Positions 39,131-48,091 of a stretch of DNA of 64,000 nucleotides are shown piece after piece (position 1 is the first letter of the stretch; every line of letters starts with the position of its first letter). Under the pieces are notes generated by a model. It saw nothing but the letters and a program-made list of their open reading frames with translations, ran no database searches and was not told the DNA's origin. Source of the stretch: Streptomyces sp. TBY4. GTDB lineage: Bacteria; Actinomycetota; Actinomycetes; Streptomycetales; Streptomycetaceae. Both the position numbers and the translations under genes were made by a program. The stretch covers positions 248,001-312,000 of the forward strand of contig NZ_JANAVF010000005.1 in assembly GCF_024213195.1 (NCBI RefSeq). The letters are read 5' to 3'.

Positions 39131-41404
39131 ATGAGCAGCAGCACAGTGCACGACGGACCCATAGCGACCACCGAGGTCGAGCTGACCATCGGCGGGATGA
39201 CCTGCGCCTCCTGCGCGGCCCGCATCGAGAAGAAGCTGAACCGGATGGACGGGGTCACCGCCTCGGTGAACTACGCCACCGAGAAGGCCAAGGTCTCCTA
39301 CGGCGCCGACGTGCAGGTCGCCGACCTCATCGCGACGGTCGTCAAGACCGGCTACACCGCCGAGGAGCCCCCGCCGCCGGCGCCCGAGCCGGCCGAACCG
39401 GTCGACGCGGCACAGGCCCCCGACGAGGCGCGCGACCCCGAACTGGCCGCTCTGCGCCAGCGCCTCCTGGTCTCCGTGACGCTCTCGCTGCCCGTCGTCC
39501 TGCTCGCGATGGTCCCGGCCCTCCAGTTCGACAACTGGCAGTGGCTCTCGCTGACCCTCGCCGCCCCCGTCGTCGTCTGGGGCGCGCTCCCCTTCCACAA
39601 GGCCGCCTGGACCAACGCCCGGCACGGCGCCGCCACCATGGACACCCTGGTCTCGGTGGGCACCGGGGCCGCCTTCGCCTGGTCGCTGTGGGCCCTGTTC
39701 TTCGGCCACGCCGGAATGCCCGGCATGCGGCACGGCTTCGACCTCACCGTCTCCCGCACCGACGGCTCCTCGGCGATCTACCTGGAGGTGGCGGCCGGAG
39801 TCGTCAGCTTCATCCTGCTCGGCCGCTACCTGGAAGCCCGCTCGAAGCGGAAGGCCGGCGCGGCCCTCAAGGCCCTGATGCGGCTCGGCGCCAAGGACGT
39901 GGCGGTCCTGCGCGGCGGGACCGAGGTGCGCATCCCCGTGAGCGCGCTCGCGGTGGGCGACCGGTTCCTCGTCCGGCCCGGCGAGAAGATCGCCACCGAC
40001 GGCACGGTCGTCGAGGGCAGCTCCGCCGTGGACGCCGCCATGCTGACCGGCGAATCGGTCCCGGTCGAGGTCACCGTGGGCGACCCCGTCACCGGAGCCA
40101 CCGTCAACACCTCCGGCCGCCTCGTCGTCGAGGCCACCCGCGTCGGCTCGGACACCCAGCTCGCCCGGATGGCCAGGCTGGTCGAGGACGCCCAGAACGG
40201 CAAGGCCGAGGTGCAGCGCCTCGCCGACCGGATCTCCGGGATCTTCGTCCCGATCGTGCTCGTCCTGGCCCTCGGGACCTGGGTCGCCTGGCTGCTGGCC
40301 ACCGACAACCCGACGGCCGCCTTCACCGCCGCCGTGGCCGTCCTGATCATCGCCTGCCCGTGCGCCCTGGGCCTGGCCACCCCGACCGCGCTGATGGTCG
40401 GCACCGGCCGGGGCGCGCAGCTCGGCATCCTGATCAAGGGGCCCGAGGTGCTGGAGTCCACCCGTCGCGTGGACACCGTCGTCCTGGACAAGACCGGCAC
40501 CGTCACCACCGGCCGGATGACCCTGGCCGCCACCCACCCCGCCGAGGGCGTCGACCCCGTCGAACTGCTGCGCCTGGCCGGCTCCCTGGAGCACGCCTCC
40601 GAGCACCCGATCGCCCGGGCCGTCGCGGCGGGCGCCGCGGAGCTCCCGGGCGGCCTGTCGGTCCCCGAGGGCTTCGAGAACCACGGCGGACTCGGGGTCC
40701 AGGGCATGGTCGACGGACACGCCGTCCTGGTGGGCCGCGAACAGCTGCTCGCGGACTGGTCGATCGCGCTGCCCGCCGCCCTCGCCGAGGTCAAGGCCGC
40801 CGCCGAGGCGGAGGGCTCCACCGCCGTCCTGGTCGCCTGGGACGGGGAGGCCCGCGGGGTGCTGACCGTGGCCGACGCGGTCAAGGAAACCAGCGCCGAG
40901 GCCGTGTCCCGGCTGCGGGCCCTGGGTCTGACCCCGGTCCTGCTGACCGGCGACAACAAGGCCGTCGCGCAGACGGTGGCCCGCTCGGTGGGCATCGAGG
41001 AGGTCATCGCCGAGGTCCTCCCCCAGGACAAGGTGGACGTCGTACGCCGGCTGCAGGCCGAGGGCCGTACGGTCGCCATGGTCGGCGACGGGATCAACGA
41101 CGCGGCCGCGCTGGCCCAGGCCGACCTGGGCCTGGCCATGGGCACCGGCACCGACGCGGCGATCGAGGCGAGCGATCTGACCCTCGTACGGGGCGACTTG
41201 CGGGTCGCGGCGGACGCGATCCGGCTCTCGCGCCGGACCCTGGCCACCATCAAGGGCAACCTGTTCTGGGCCTTCGGCTACAACGTCGCGGCGCTGCCGC
41301 TGGCCGCCGCCGGACTGCTCAACCCGATGATCGCGGGGGCCGCGATGGCCTTCTCCTCGGTCTTCGTGGTCACCAACAGCCTGCGGCTGCGCTCCTTCCG
41401 CTAG
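39131..41404 (+). CDS. copA: Copper-translocating P1B-type ATPase
   Basis: 757 residues with one N-terminal HMA domain ([16 protein letters not shown]), a membrane CPC motif ([16 protein letters not shown]) for Cu(I), the actuator TGES loop, the phosphorylation site DKTGT, the SEHPIA motif and [10 protein letters not shown]. It exports Cu(I) at the cost of ATP. It follows copZ by 96 bases on the same strand and shares its copper-responsive promoter, possibly reduced by the intercistronic hairpin. Confidence 0.95.
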   Translation: MSSSTVHDGPIATTEVELTIGGMTCASCAARIEKKLNRMDGVTASVNYATEKAKVSYGADVQVADLIATVVKTGYTAEEPPPPAPEPAEPVDAAQAPDEARDPELAALRQRLLVSVTLSLPVVLLAMVPALQFDNWQWLSLTLAAPVVVWGALPFHKAAWTNARHGAATMDTLVSVGTGAAFAWSLWALFFGHAGMPGMRHGFDLTVSRTDGSSAIYLEVAAGVVSFILLGRYLEARSKRKAGAALKALMRLGAKDVAVLRGGTEVRIPVSALAVGDRFLVRPGEKIATDGTVVEGSSAVDAAMLTGESVPVEVTVGDPVTGATVNTSGRLVVEATRVGSDTQLARMARLVEDAQNGKAEVQRLADRISGIFVPIVLVLALGTWVAWLLATDNPTAAFTAAVAVLIIACPCALGLATPTALMVGTGRGAQLGILIKGPEVLESTRRVDTVVLDKTGTVTTGRMTLAATHPAEGVDPVELLRLAGSLEHASEHPIARAVAAGAAELPGGLSVPEGFENHGGLGVQGMVDGHAVLVGREQLLADWSIALPAALAEVKAAAEAEGSTAVLVAWDGEARGVLTVADAVKETSAEAVSRLRALGLTPVLLTGDNKAVAQTVARSVGIEEVIAEVLPQDKVDVVRRLQAEGRTVAMVGDGINDAAALAQADLGLAMGTGTDAAIEASDLTLVRGDLRVAADAIRLSRRTLATIKGNLFWAFGYNVAALPLAAAGLLNPMIAGAAMAFSSVFVVTNSLRLRSFR

Positions 41405-41456
41405 TGATCACCCTTCACGTCTCGCGCACACACCCTTCACGCGAGACGCAGATCAC
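41404..41456 (+). terminator. Hairpin overlapping the copA stop
   Basis: Arms CGTCTCGCG (41418-41426) and CGCGAGACG (41440-41448), plus outer GTGATC (41404-41409) and GATCAC (41451-41456). ACCCTTCACG is repeated directly within it (41410 and 41432). Confidence 0.7.
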
Positions 41457-41689
41457 AGCGACCCCAACGTAACCTTCGGGCGGGGCCACAGGTCTAATGG
41501 GGCGATGCCGAAAACGTGTTGGGACGACTACACGTTCTTCCGGCACACAGACACCCGGTCCGGGTCCCGTGGGGGGAATCCGTTCCGGGGTAAGGGAAAG
41601 CGCCCCGACCTTCGACCCGTGGGGGGATCGATGGCGGGGCGCTTTTCCTGTACTGCGAGTCCTGCGGGTCCTGCGGCTCGACCCTCGGG
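41457..41689. other. Gap between copA and gltA ends with convergent hairpin
   Basis: No supported gene; a possible ATG at 41505 has no ribosome site. A near-perfect stem with arms 41594-41607 and 41635-41648 and a 27-base loop ends in TTTT (plus) or TTT (minus), and likely terminates gltA from the minus strand. Confidence 0.65.
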
Positions 41690-42979
41690 TCAGCGGGACT
41701 CGACCGGGACGAAGTCGCGCAGGACCTCGCCGGTGTAGATCTGGCGCGGGCGGCCGATGCGGGAGCCGGGCTCCTTGATCATCTCGTGCCACTGGGCGAT
41801 CCAGCCGGGCAGGCGGCCGATCGCGAAGAGCACGGTGAACATCTCGGTCGGGAAGCCCATGGCCCGGTAGATCAGGCCGGTGTAGAAGTCGACGTTCGGG
41901 TAGAGGTTGCGCTCGACGAAGTACTCGTCGGCCAGCGCGTGCTCTTCCAGCTTCAGGGCGATGTCGAGGAGCTCGTCGTCCTTGCCGAGCGCCGAGAGGA
42001 CATCGTGCGCCGCCGCCTTGATGATCTTCGCCCGGGGGTCGAAGCTCTTGTAGACGCGGTGCCCGAAGCCCATCAGGCGGACGCCGTCCTCCTTGTTCTT
42101 CACCTTGCGGATGAAGGCGTCGACGTCGCCGCCGTCGTTCTTGATGCCCTCGAGCATCTCCAGAACCGACTGGTTGGCGCCACCGTGCAGCGGACCCCAC
42201 AGGGCCGAGATGCCGGCGGAGATCGAGGCGAACATGTTCGCCTGCGAGGAGCCGACCAGACGCACGGTGGAGGTCGAGCAGTTCTGCTCGTGGTCCGCAT
42301 GCAGGATCAGCAGCTTGTCGAGCGCGGCGACCACGACCGGGTCCAGGTCGTACTCCTGGGCCGGCACGGAGAAGGTCATGCGCAGGAAGTTCTCGACGTA
42401 GCCGAGGTCGTTGCGCGGGTAGACCACCGGGTGGCCGACCGACTTCTTGTACGCGTAGGCCGCGATCGTCGGGAGCTTGGCCAGCAGCCGGATCGTCGAG
42501 AGGTTGCGCTGCTTCTCGTCGAACGGGTTGTGGCTGTCCTGGTAGAACGTCGACAGCGCGCTGACCACGGAGGACAGCATCGCCATCGGGTGCGCGTCGC
42601 GCGGGAAGCCGTCGTAGAAGCGCTTGACGTCCTCGTGCAGCAGCGTGTGCTGGGTGATCTCGTTGCGGAACGACGCGAGCTGGTCGACGGTCGGCAGCTC
42701 CCCGTTGATCAGCAGGTAGGCGACCTCGATGAAGGTCGAGCGCTCCGCCAGCTGCTCGATCGGGTAACCGCGGTAGCGCAGGATGCCCTGCTCACCGTCG
42801 AGGTAAGTAATGGCGGACTTATAGGCGGCGGTGTTTCCGTAGCCGCTGTCCAGGGTGACCAGCCCGGTCTGAGCCCTGAGCTTCGAGATGTCGAAGCCCT
42901 GGTCACCGACGGTGCTCTCGACCACCGGGTAGGTGTATTCACCGTCCGCGTACCGCAGTACTACAGAGTTGTCGCTCAC
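41690..42979 (-). CDS. gltA: Citrate synthase
   Basis: About 429 residues from GTG 42979. A hexameric-type citrate synthase that condenses oxaloacetate and acetyl-CoA at the entry to the TCA cycle. Catalytic residues are visible in ILHADHEQNCSTSTVR, PLHGGANQ (His), GFGHRVYK (His) and NVDFYTGLIY (Asp). Length matches the family (427-432). Monocistronic on the minus strand, downstream of recD2. Confidence 0.97.
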   Translation of the reverse strand: MSDNSVVLRYADGEYTYPVVESTVGDQGFDISKLRAQTGLVTLDSGYGNTAAYKSAITYLDGEQGILRYRGYPIEQLAERSTFIEVAYLLINGELPTVDQLASFRNEITQHTLLHEDVKRFYDGFPRDAHPMAMLSSVVSALSTFYQDSHNPFDEKQRNLSTIRLLAKLPTIAAYAYKKSVGHPVVYPRNDLGYVENFLRMTFSVPAQEYDLDPVVVAALDKLLILHADHEQNCSTSTVRLVGSSQANMFASISAGISALWGPLHGGANQSVLEMLEGIKNDGGDVDAFIRKVKNKEDGVRLMGFGHRVYKSFDPRAKIIKAAAHDVLSALGKDDELLDIALKLEEHALADEYFVERNLYPNVDFYTGLIYRAMGFPTEMFTVLFAIGRLPGWIAQWHEMIKEPGSRIGRPRQIYTGEVLRDFVPVESR

Positions 42980-43148
42980 GTCATCCCTCACCGACGTAGT
43001 GCCTCTTCTTCGAGGTGCCCTGACTGCCTCTACCTTCCCCCATTTGGCGCAGGTGAGTGCACTCGGGGTCGAGCTTTGGTGTTTTTGACGGCACTCAGTG
43101 CCGCCAGCGTGCACATCCTGCCCCCTCCGCCACCGTTGTAGGAACCCC

Positions 43149-43164
43149 AGATGATCGATCATCT
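43149..43164. promoter_or_regulatory. 16-bp palindrome upstream of gltA at the recD2 stop
   Basis: AGATGATCGATCATCT is a perfect palindrome, conspicuously AT-rich here. It overlaps the recD2 stop codon (43163-43165) and lies about 170 bases upstream of the gltA start, so it could be an operator for citrate synthase or a structure ending recD2. Confidence 0.5.
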
Positions 43165-45409
43165 AGGTGATGTTTCCCACCGGTATACGGCCGGACAGCC
43201 TGGGTGCTACGGCCGTGTACCTCCTGCCTGCGGAAACGGTACGCACCGCCTGTGCCAGGGCTTTGCGGGACCCGACCAGGACGACCAGTTTCTTTGCCCG
43301 GGTGACGGCCGTATACAGAAGGTTCCGCTGGAGCATCATCCAAGCGCCGGTCGTGACGGGGATCACCACCGCCGGATATTCGCTCCCCTGGGAGCGGTGG
43401 ATGGTGACGGCGTACGCGTGCGCCAGCTCGTCGAGCTCGGCGAACTCGTAGGCCACTTCCTCGTCTTCGTCCGTGCGCACGGTCAGCCGCTGTTCCTCCA
43501 GGTCAAGGCCGGTGACCACGCCGACCGTGCCGTTGAAGACCCCGTTCGCCCCCTTGTCGTAGTTGTTGCGAATCTGGGTGACCTTGTCGCCGACCCGGAA
43601 GACCCGGCCGCCGAACCGCTTCTCGGGCAGGCCCGGCCGGGCCGGGGTGACGGCCTGCTGGAGCAGCGCGTTGAGGTTCCCGGCGCCGGCCGGTCCGCGG
43701 TGCATGGGGGCGAGGACCTGGATGTCCCGCCTCGGGTCGAGGCCGAATCTGGCCGGAATGCGACGGGCGGCGACGTCGACCGCGAGCCTTCCGGCCTCCT
43801 CGGTGTCCTCCTCGGGGAAGAGGAAGAAGTCGGGCAGCCCGTCGGTGATGGGCGGCAGGCCGGTGTTGATCCGGTGGGCGTTGGTGACCACCCCGGACTG
43901 CTGGGCCTGGCGGAAGATGGTGGTCAGCCGGACGGCCGGGACCGGCCCGCCCTCGGCGAGCAGATCGCGCAGCACCTCGCCCGCCCCGACCGAGGGCAGC
44001 TGGTCCACGTCCCCGACCAGCAGCAGGTGTGCACCGGGTGCCACGGCCTTGACCAGCTTGTTCGCCAGCAGCAGGTCGAGCATCGAGGCCTCGTCCACGA
44101 CGACCAGGTCCGCGTCGAGCGGCCGCTCCCGGTCGTACGCCGCGTCCCCGCCGGGTTTCAGTTCCAGGAGCCGGTGCACGGTGGAGGCCTCGGCCCCGGT
44201 GAGCTCCGCCAGCCGCTTCGCGGCCCGGCCGGTGGGGGCGGCGAGGACCACCTTGGCCTTCTTGGCCCGGGCCAGCTCCACGATCGAGCGGACGGTGAAG
44301 GACTTGCCGCAGCCCGGCCCGCCGGTGAGGACCGCGACCCTGCGGGTGAGGGCGAGGCGGACCGCGTCCCGCTGCGCGGGGGCCAGCTTGGCTCCGGTCC
44401 GGGCGGCGAGCCAGCCCAGGGCCTTGTCCCAGTCCACGTCCCGGAAGGCGGGCAGCCGGTCCTCGTCCGCGTTCAGGAGCCGGCGCACCTGACCGGCGAG
44501 GGACAGCTCGGCGCGGTGGAAGGGCACCAGGTACACGGCGGTGAGGGGGTCCGGGCCGCCCTGCGGGTCCGGCACGGACTCCCGTACGACCCCTTCCGGA
44601 TCGGCCGCGAGTTCGGCCAGGCAGTCGATGACCAGTCCGGTGTCCACCTGGAGCAGCTTGACCCCGTCGGCGATGAGCCGGTCCTCGGGCAGGAAGCAGT
44701 GCCCCTGGTCGGCGGACTGGGACAGGGCGTACTGGAGCCCGGCCTTGACCCGCTCCGGACTGTCGTGCGGGATGCCGACGGCCTGGGCGATGCGGTCGGC
44801 GGTGAGGAAGCCGATGCCCCAGACGTCGGCGGCGAGCCGGTACGGCTGGTTCCTGACCACGGAGATGGAGGCGTCGGCGTACTTCTTGTAGATGCGGACC
44901 GCGATGGAGGTGGAGACGCCGACCCCCTGGAGGAAGACCATGACCTCCTTGATGGCCTTCTGCTCCTCCCAGGCCGCACCGATCAGCTTGGTGCGCTTGG
45001 GGCCGAGCCCCGGCACCTCGATCAGCCGCTTCGGCTGCTCCTCGATGACGTCGAGGGTGTCGAGGCCGAAGTGCTCCACGATCCGGTCGGCGATCTTCGG
45101 GCCGATCCCCTTGATCAGGCCGGAGCCGAGATAGCGCCGGATGCCCTGGATGGTCGCGGGCAGCAGCGTCGTGTAGTTCTCCACGGTGAACTGCCGGCCG
45201 TACTGGGCGTGCGAGCCCCAGCGGCCCTCCATGCGCAGCGATTCGCCCGGCTGAGCCCCGAGGAGGGACCCGACCACCGTGAGCAGGTCGCCCGCGCCCC
45301 GGCCGGTGTCGACCCGGGCGACCGTGTACCCGCTCTCCTCGTTGGCGTAGGTGATGCGCTCCAGCACACCCTCGACCACCGCCGGTGCCACGGGCGCGTT
45401 CATCGTCAT
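43163..45409 (-). CDS. recD2: ATP-dependent RecD2-like DNA helicase
   Basis: 748 residues, start ATG 45409. The N-terminal half has the OB-like/HhH region of RecD2 (LGSGLIKGIGPKIADRIVEHFG, VPGLGPKRTKLI). Superfamily 1B helicase motifs: GGPGCGKSFT (I), VVDEASMLD (II), VGDVDQLPSVGAG (III), TTIFRQAQQS (IV), HRSQGSEYPAVVIP (V) and LLYTAVTRAKK (VI). It unwinds DNA 5'-3', in RecBC-independent roles. Length fits RecD2 (~720-750). Confidence 0.95.
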   Translation of the reverse strand: MTMNAPVAPAVVEGVLERITYANEESGYTVARVDTGRGAGDLLTVVGSLLGAQPGESLRMEGRWGSHAQYGRQFTVENYTTLLPATIQGIRRYLGSGLIKGIGPKIADRIVEHFGLDTLDVIEEQPKRLIEVPGLGPKRTKLIGAAWEEQKAIKEVMVFLQGVGVSTSIAVRIYKKYADASISVVRNQPYRLAADVWGIGFLTADRIAQAVGIPHDSPERVKAGLQYALSQSADQGHCFLPEDRLIADGVKLLQVDTGLVIDCLAELAADPEGVVRESVPDPQGGPDPLTAVYLVPFHRAELSLAGQVRRLLNADEDRLPAFRDVDWDKALGWLAARTGAKLAPAQRDAVRLALTRRVAVLTGGPGCGKSFTVRSIVELARAKKAKVVLAAPTGRAAKRLAELTGAEASTVHRLLELKPGGDAAYDRERPLDADLVVVDEASMLDLLLANKLVKAVAPGAHLLLVGDVDQLPSVGAGEVLRDLLAEGGPVPAVRLTTIFRQAQQSGVVTNAHRINTGLPPITDGLPDFFLFPEEDTEEAGRLAVDVAARRIPARFGLDPRRDIQVLAPMHRGPAGAGNLNALLQQAVTPARPGLPEKRFGGRVFRVGDKVTQIRNNYDKGANGVFNGTVGVVTGLDLEEQRLTVRTDEDEEVAYEFAELDELAHAYAVTIHRSQGSEYPAVVIPVTTGAWMMLQRNLLYTAVTRAKKLVVLVGSRKALAQAVRTVSAGRRYTAVAPRLSGRIPVGNIT

Positions 45410-45699
45410 GGCCCGAAGCTACAGCGCGGGTCCGACGGCCCGTCGGGCCTGTGGACAAGTGGGCGGCCGGAGACCAGAGAGGGGTCCGGCCTCGCGGCCG
45501 GACCCCCTCACGGTTACCCCTCCCTCGTCGGACTTCCCGATCCCCCCGGATCCCCCCCGGAAGTTCCGACGCAACGTACGACCCTCGACCCCCGCCCGTG
45601 GTTGCACGCGGATCCGGAACTTTACCTTTCCATTACCCAAAGGCGGTTCCGGCGCCATCCGAGGTGCCGGTGAATCACCACAGAAGTAGCGTTTCAGGC
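45410..45699. other. 290-base divergent intergenic region with a strong hairpin
   Basis: No gene seen. Perfect 11-bp arms (45481-45491 and 45496-45506) close a TCGC tetraloop. Since the flanking genes diverge, this is not an ordinary gene-end terminator. Near 45620-45650 a T/A-richer stretch may hold the promoter of the DUF937 gene; I could not fix the boxes. Confidence 0.55.
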
Positions 45700-46278
45700 A
45701 TGAGCGAATCTTCCTTCCAGGACGACGTGCTGACCGAACTCGGCGACGACAAGCTGACCGAGATCGCCGGCCTCCTCGGCACCGACACGAACGGCGCCCG
45801 GGACACCGTCGCGGCCACGGTCGGGGCGATGACCGGCGACCTCCAGCAGAAGGCCGACGCCGATGACGACGACGGCAACGAGGTCCGCCAGGCCTTCGCC
45901 GAGGTCACCCAGGCCCCGCTGGAAGGCGTGGCCACCCTCGGCGGCGGCCTGGGCGGCATGCTCAGCGGCGGGATGATGGCCGGGGTGCTGGCCAAGGTGA
46001 GCAAGCCCGTGGCCAACGCGGTCTCCAAGAAGACCGGCATCCCCGCGCCCACCGTCGCCCGGGTCATCGAGATGCTGATCCCGGTGCTGCTGGCGGTCTT
46101 CGCCAAGCGCGCGGCGGGCAAGGCCGGGGCCGGGGCGCCGACTGCGGCGGGCGCCGAGTCCCCGATCCCGTCCCCGGGAGCGGTGCCGGGCGGGGCGGGC
46201 GCGGCCCCGGGGGCTCCGGCGGCCGGCGGCGGCCTCGGCGACCTGCTGGGCCAGATCCTCGGCGGCGGCAAGAAGTAG
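45700..46278 (+). CDS. DUF937-family protein
   Basis: 192 residues from ATG 45700. The N-terminal helices (VLTELGDDKLTEIAGLLGTDTNGARDTVAATVGAMTGDLQQKA) are the DUF937 repeat. The middle is Gly-rich (LGGGLGGMLSGGMMAGVLAKV), with a moderately hydrophobic helix (IEMLIPVLLAVFAKRAAG), and the end is Gly/Pro/Ala-rich closing on GDLLGQILGGGKK. The YidB-like family is of unknown function. It stands alone before the minus-strand cluster. Confidence 0.8.
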   Translation: MSESSFQDDVLTELGDDKLTEIAGLLGTDTNGARDTVAATVGAMTGDLQQKADADDDDGNEVRQAFAEVTQAPLEGVATLGGGLGGMLSGGMMAGVLAKVSKPVANAVSKKTGIPAPTVARVIEMLIPVLLAVFAKRAAGKAGAGAPTAAGAESPIPSPGAVPGGAGAAPGAPAAGGGLGDLLGQILGGGKK

Positions 46279-46375
46279 CCGGGTTCTTCACGTAGCGCTT
46301 CACCCGTTCGGACGAAACACCCGGGCCGGGTCCGGACCGCCCCCCGGCGGTCGGAACCGGCCCGCGGCGATGTCC

Positions 46376-46426
46376 GGACCCGGCCCCCGGTCGGACCCGA
46401 CCCTCGGTCGGACCCGGCCCCCGGTC
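46376..46426. repeat. Three tandem 17-bp repeats at the cluster end
   Basis: Units 46376-46392, 46393-46409 and 46410-46426 are GGACCCGGCCCCCGGTC-type; the first and third are identical and the middle has two changes. A diverged 19-base version lies at 46334-46352. The last unit overlaps the NTF2-like gene stop codon. Confidence 0.85.
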
Positions 46427-46799
46427 AGATCGCCGGGCGGTAGAAGAAGGTCTTGCGGCGCTCGATCCTGCCGTCGCGGACCAGATAGGTGTCGGCGAAG
46501 GCCTCGTCGAGGGTCTTGCCGTCCTTGTCGGCGCCCTGGAAGCGCCCCCAGCAGGCGGCCGCGGCCAGGCTGCCGGTCACCTGGCTCACCTCGTGGGCTC
46601 CCGAGGTGATGATCCGCTCGTGCTCGTAGAAGCGGCGGATCCGGTCGAGCCCCTCCAGCGCCGGGTAGCCCGGCCGTTCGTACACGGCGTCCGGCGCGAA
46701 GACCTCGCCGAGCCGGTCCCACGAGCGGGTGTCGATCACCTGGAACAGCCGGGCCACCAGGGATTCGGCGGTCACGGGTGCGGGCGACGTCGTTGTCAC
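46425..46799 (-). CDS. NTF2-like (SnoaL-type) protein
   Basis: 124 residues, start GTG 46799 with GAGGAG upstream. A cone-shaped NTF2-like fold: LVARLFQVIDTRSWDRLGEVFAPDAVYERPG, GLDRIRRFYEH and the strand end TYLVRDGRIERRKTFFYRP. Such proteins act as small isomerases, cyclases or hydrolases, or bind ligands. It lies 11 bases downstream of the aminotransferase on the same strand and probably belongs to the cluster. Activity unknown. Confidence 0.82.
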   Translation of the reverse strand: MTTTSPAPVTAESLVARLFQVIDTRSWDRLGEVFAPDAVYERPGYPALEGLDRIRRFYEHERIITSGAHEVSQVTGSLAAAACWGRFQGADKDGKTLDEAFADTYLVRDGRIERRKTFFYRPAI

Positions 46800-46810
46800 G
46801 GGCTTGCTCC

Positions 46811-48091
46811 TCAGATGTGTGTCGGAAGGGGGTGGACGGGCCCGGCGGGTCCGTCGGCGAAGGCCTTCTCCCAGGCCACGGAGAGCCGGGCGACGCCCTC
46901 CTGGCGCTGCTCGCCGTCCAGGGAGGCGAAGGACAGCCGCAGGACCCGCGAGCCGTCCTCCTCGATGCAGAAGGGAGTGCCGGGCACGACGGCCACGCCC
47001 TGCGCCAGCGCGTGCGCGTACAGCGCGTCCGAGCTCACCCGGGGGTCGGTCAGCCGGCACCAGAAGAAGAGCCCGCCGCGCGGCCGTTCGAAGTCCAGCC
47101 AGGGCAGCCGTTCGCGCAGCAGCGTCTCCATCGCGCGGGCCCGGCCGCCGTACAGGGTGCGCAGGCCCGCCAGGTGGGCCGGCAGGAACTCCGGGTCCCC
47201 GAGCAGGTCGGCGAGGAGGTACTGGCCGAAGGTGTTGGTCTGCAGGTCCCCGCACTGCTTGGCGGCGACCAGCTCCCCGATCAGCTCGGCCGGGGCGACC
47301 AGGCCGGCCACCCGCAGGCCCGGGCAGACCGTCTTGGAGAGGCTCATCAGCCGGACCACCCGCCCGCTGTGGACGTCGGTGGACGGCAGCCGGCCCCCCT
47401 CGAAGGCCAGGTCCCCGTACGGGTCGTCCTCGACGACGAGGAAGCCGAACCGCTCGGCCAGCGCGGCCAGATGGCGGCGCCGCTCCTCGGAGAGCACGGC
47501 TCCGGTGGGGTTGTGGAAGTGCGGTACGACGTAGACCAGCTTGGGGCGGGCCCCGGCGAGGAGGCGCTGCTCCAGGACGTCGGTGCGCATCCCCTCGGCG
47601 TCGCCGGGCACCGGCAGCAGCCGGGCGCCGGCCCGCCGGAAGACCTGGACGGCGCCCAGGTAGCTCGGGTCGTCCAGGGCCACCTCGTCGCCCTCGTCGA
47701 CGATGGTCCGGGCGACGAGGTCCAGGCCCTGCTGGCTGCCGGCGGTGACCATCACCCGGTCGGGGCCGACGGCGGCCCCCGTCGCGCTCGCCCGGGCCGC
47801 GATCACCTCGCGCATCGGGCCGATGCCGTCCGTGGGGGCGTACTGGAGTGCTCGTACGGCCGACCCGGCGAACAGCCGGTCGGTGGCCTCGGCGAGCCGG
47901 GCCACGGGGAAGCTGTCGGGGGCCGGGATCCCGCCGGCCATGGAGAGCACCCCGGGGGCGGCGGCCGCCGCCAGGATCCGGCTCACCGCGTCGGAGCGGC
48001 CCCAGCCGGTGCGGCGGGCGAGCAGGCTCCCGATGGCCTGCGGTTGCTGTACGGGGGTCACCTGGTGCGGGGTCGCCTTGAGCGGGGTCAC
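46811..48091 (-). CDS. Class I/II PLP-dependent aminotransferase
   Basis: About 426 residues from GTG 48091, overlapping the MFS stop (GTGA). Fold type I aminotransferase of the 2-aminoadipate/LysN group (resembling the catalytic domain of MocR regulators, but with no DNA-binding domain). Seen: AGGIPAPDSFP, TAGSQQGLDLVAR, PHFHNPTGAVLS, EDDPYGDLAFEG and the PLP lysine in LMSLSKTVCPGLRVAG. It likely transaminates an amino-acid precursor in the cluster; substrate unknown. Confidence 0.9.
   Translation of the reverse strand: MTPLKATPHQVTPVQQPQAIGSLLARRTGWGRSDAVSRILAAAAAPGVLSMAGGIPAPDSFPVARLAEATDRLFAGSAVRALQYAPTDGIGPMREVIAARASATGAAVGPDRVMVTAGSQQGLDLVARTIVDEGDEVALDDPSYLGAVQVFRRAGARLLPVPGDAEGMRTDVLEQRLLAGARPKLVYVVPHFHNPTGAVLSEERRRHLAALAERFGFLVVEDDPYGDLAFEGGRLPSTDVHSGRVVRLMSLSKTVCPGLRVAGLVAPAELIGELVAAKQCGDLQTNTFGQYLLADLLGDPEFLPAHLAGLRTLYGGRARAMETLLRERLPWLDFERPRGGLFFWCRLTDPRVSSDALYAHALAQGVAVVPGTPFCIEEDGSRVLRLSFASLDGEQRQEGVARLSVAWEKAFADGPAGPVHPLPTHI

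Noticed and set aside
41497..41650. Small RNA between copA and gltA
   Set aside because: There is a terminator-like hairpin at 41594-41648, but the promoter boxes upstream are too weak and the hairpin is explained as the gltA terminator.
43151..45673. About 840-codon plus-strand frame over recD2
   Set aside because: Shadow of a clearly conserved helicase gene.
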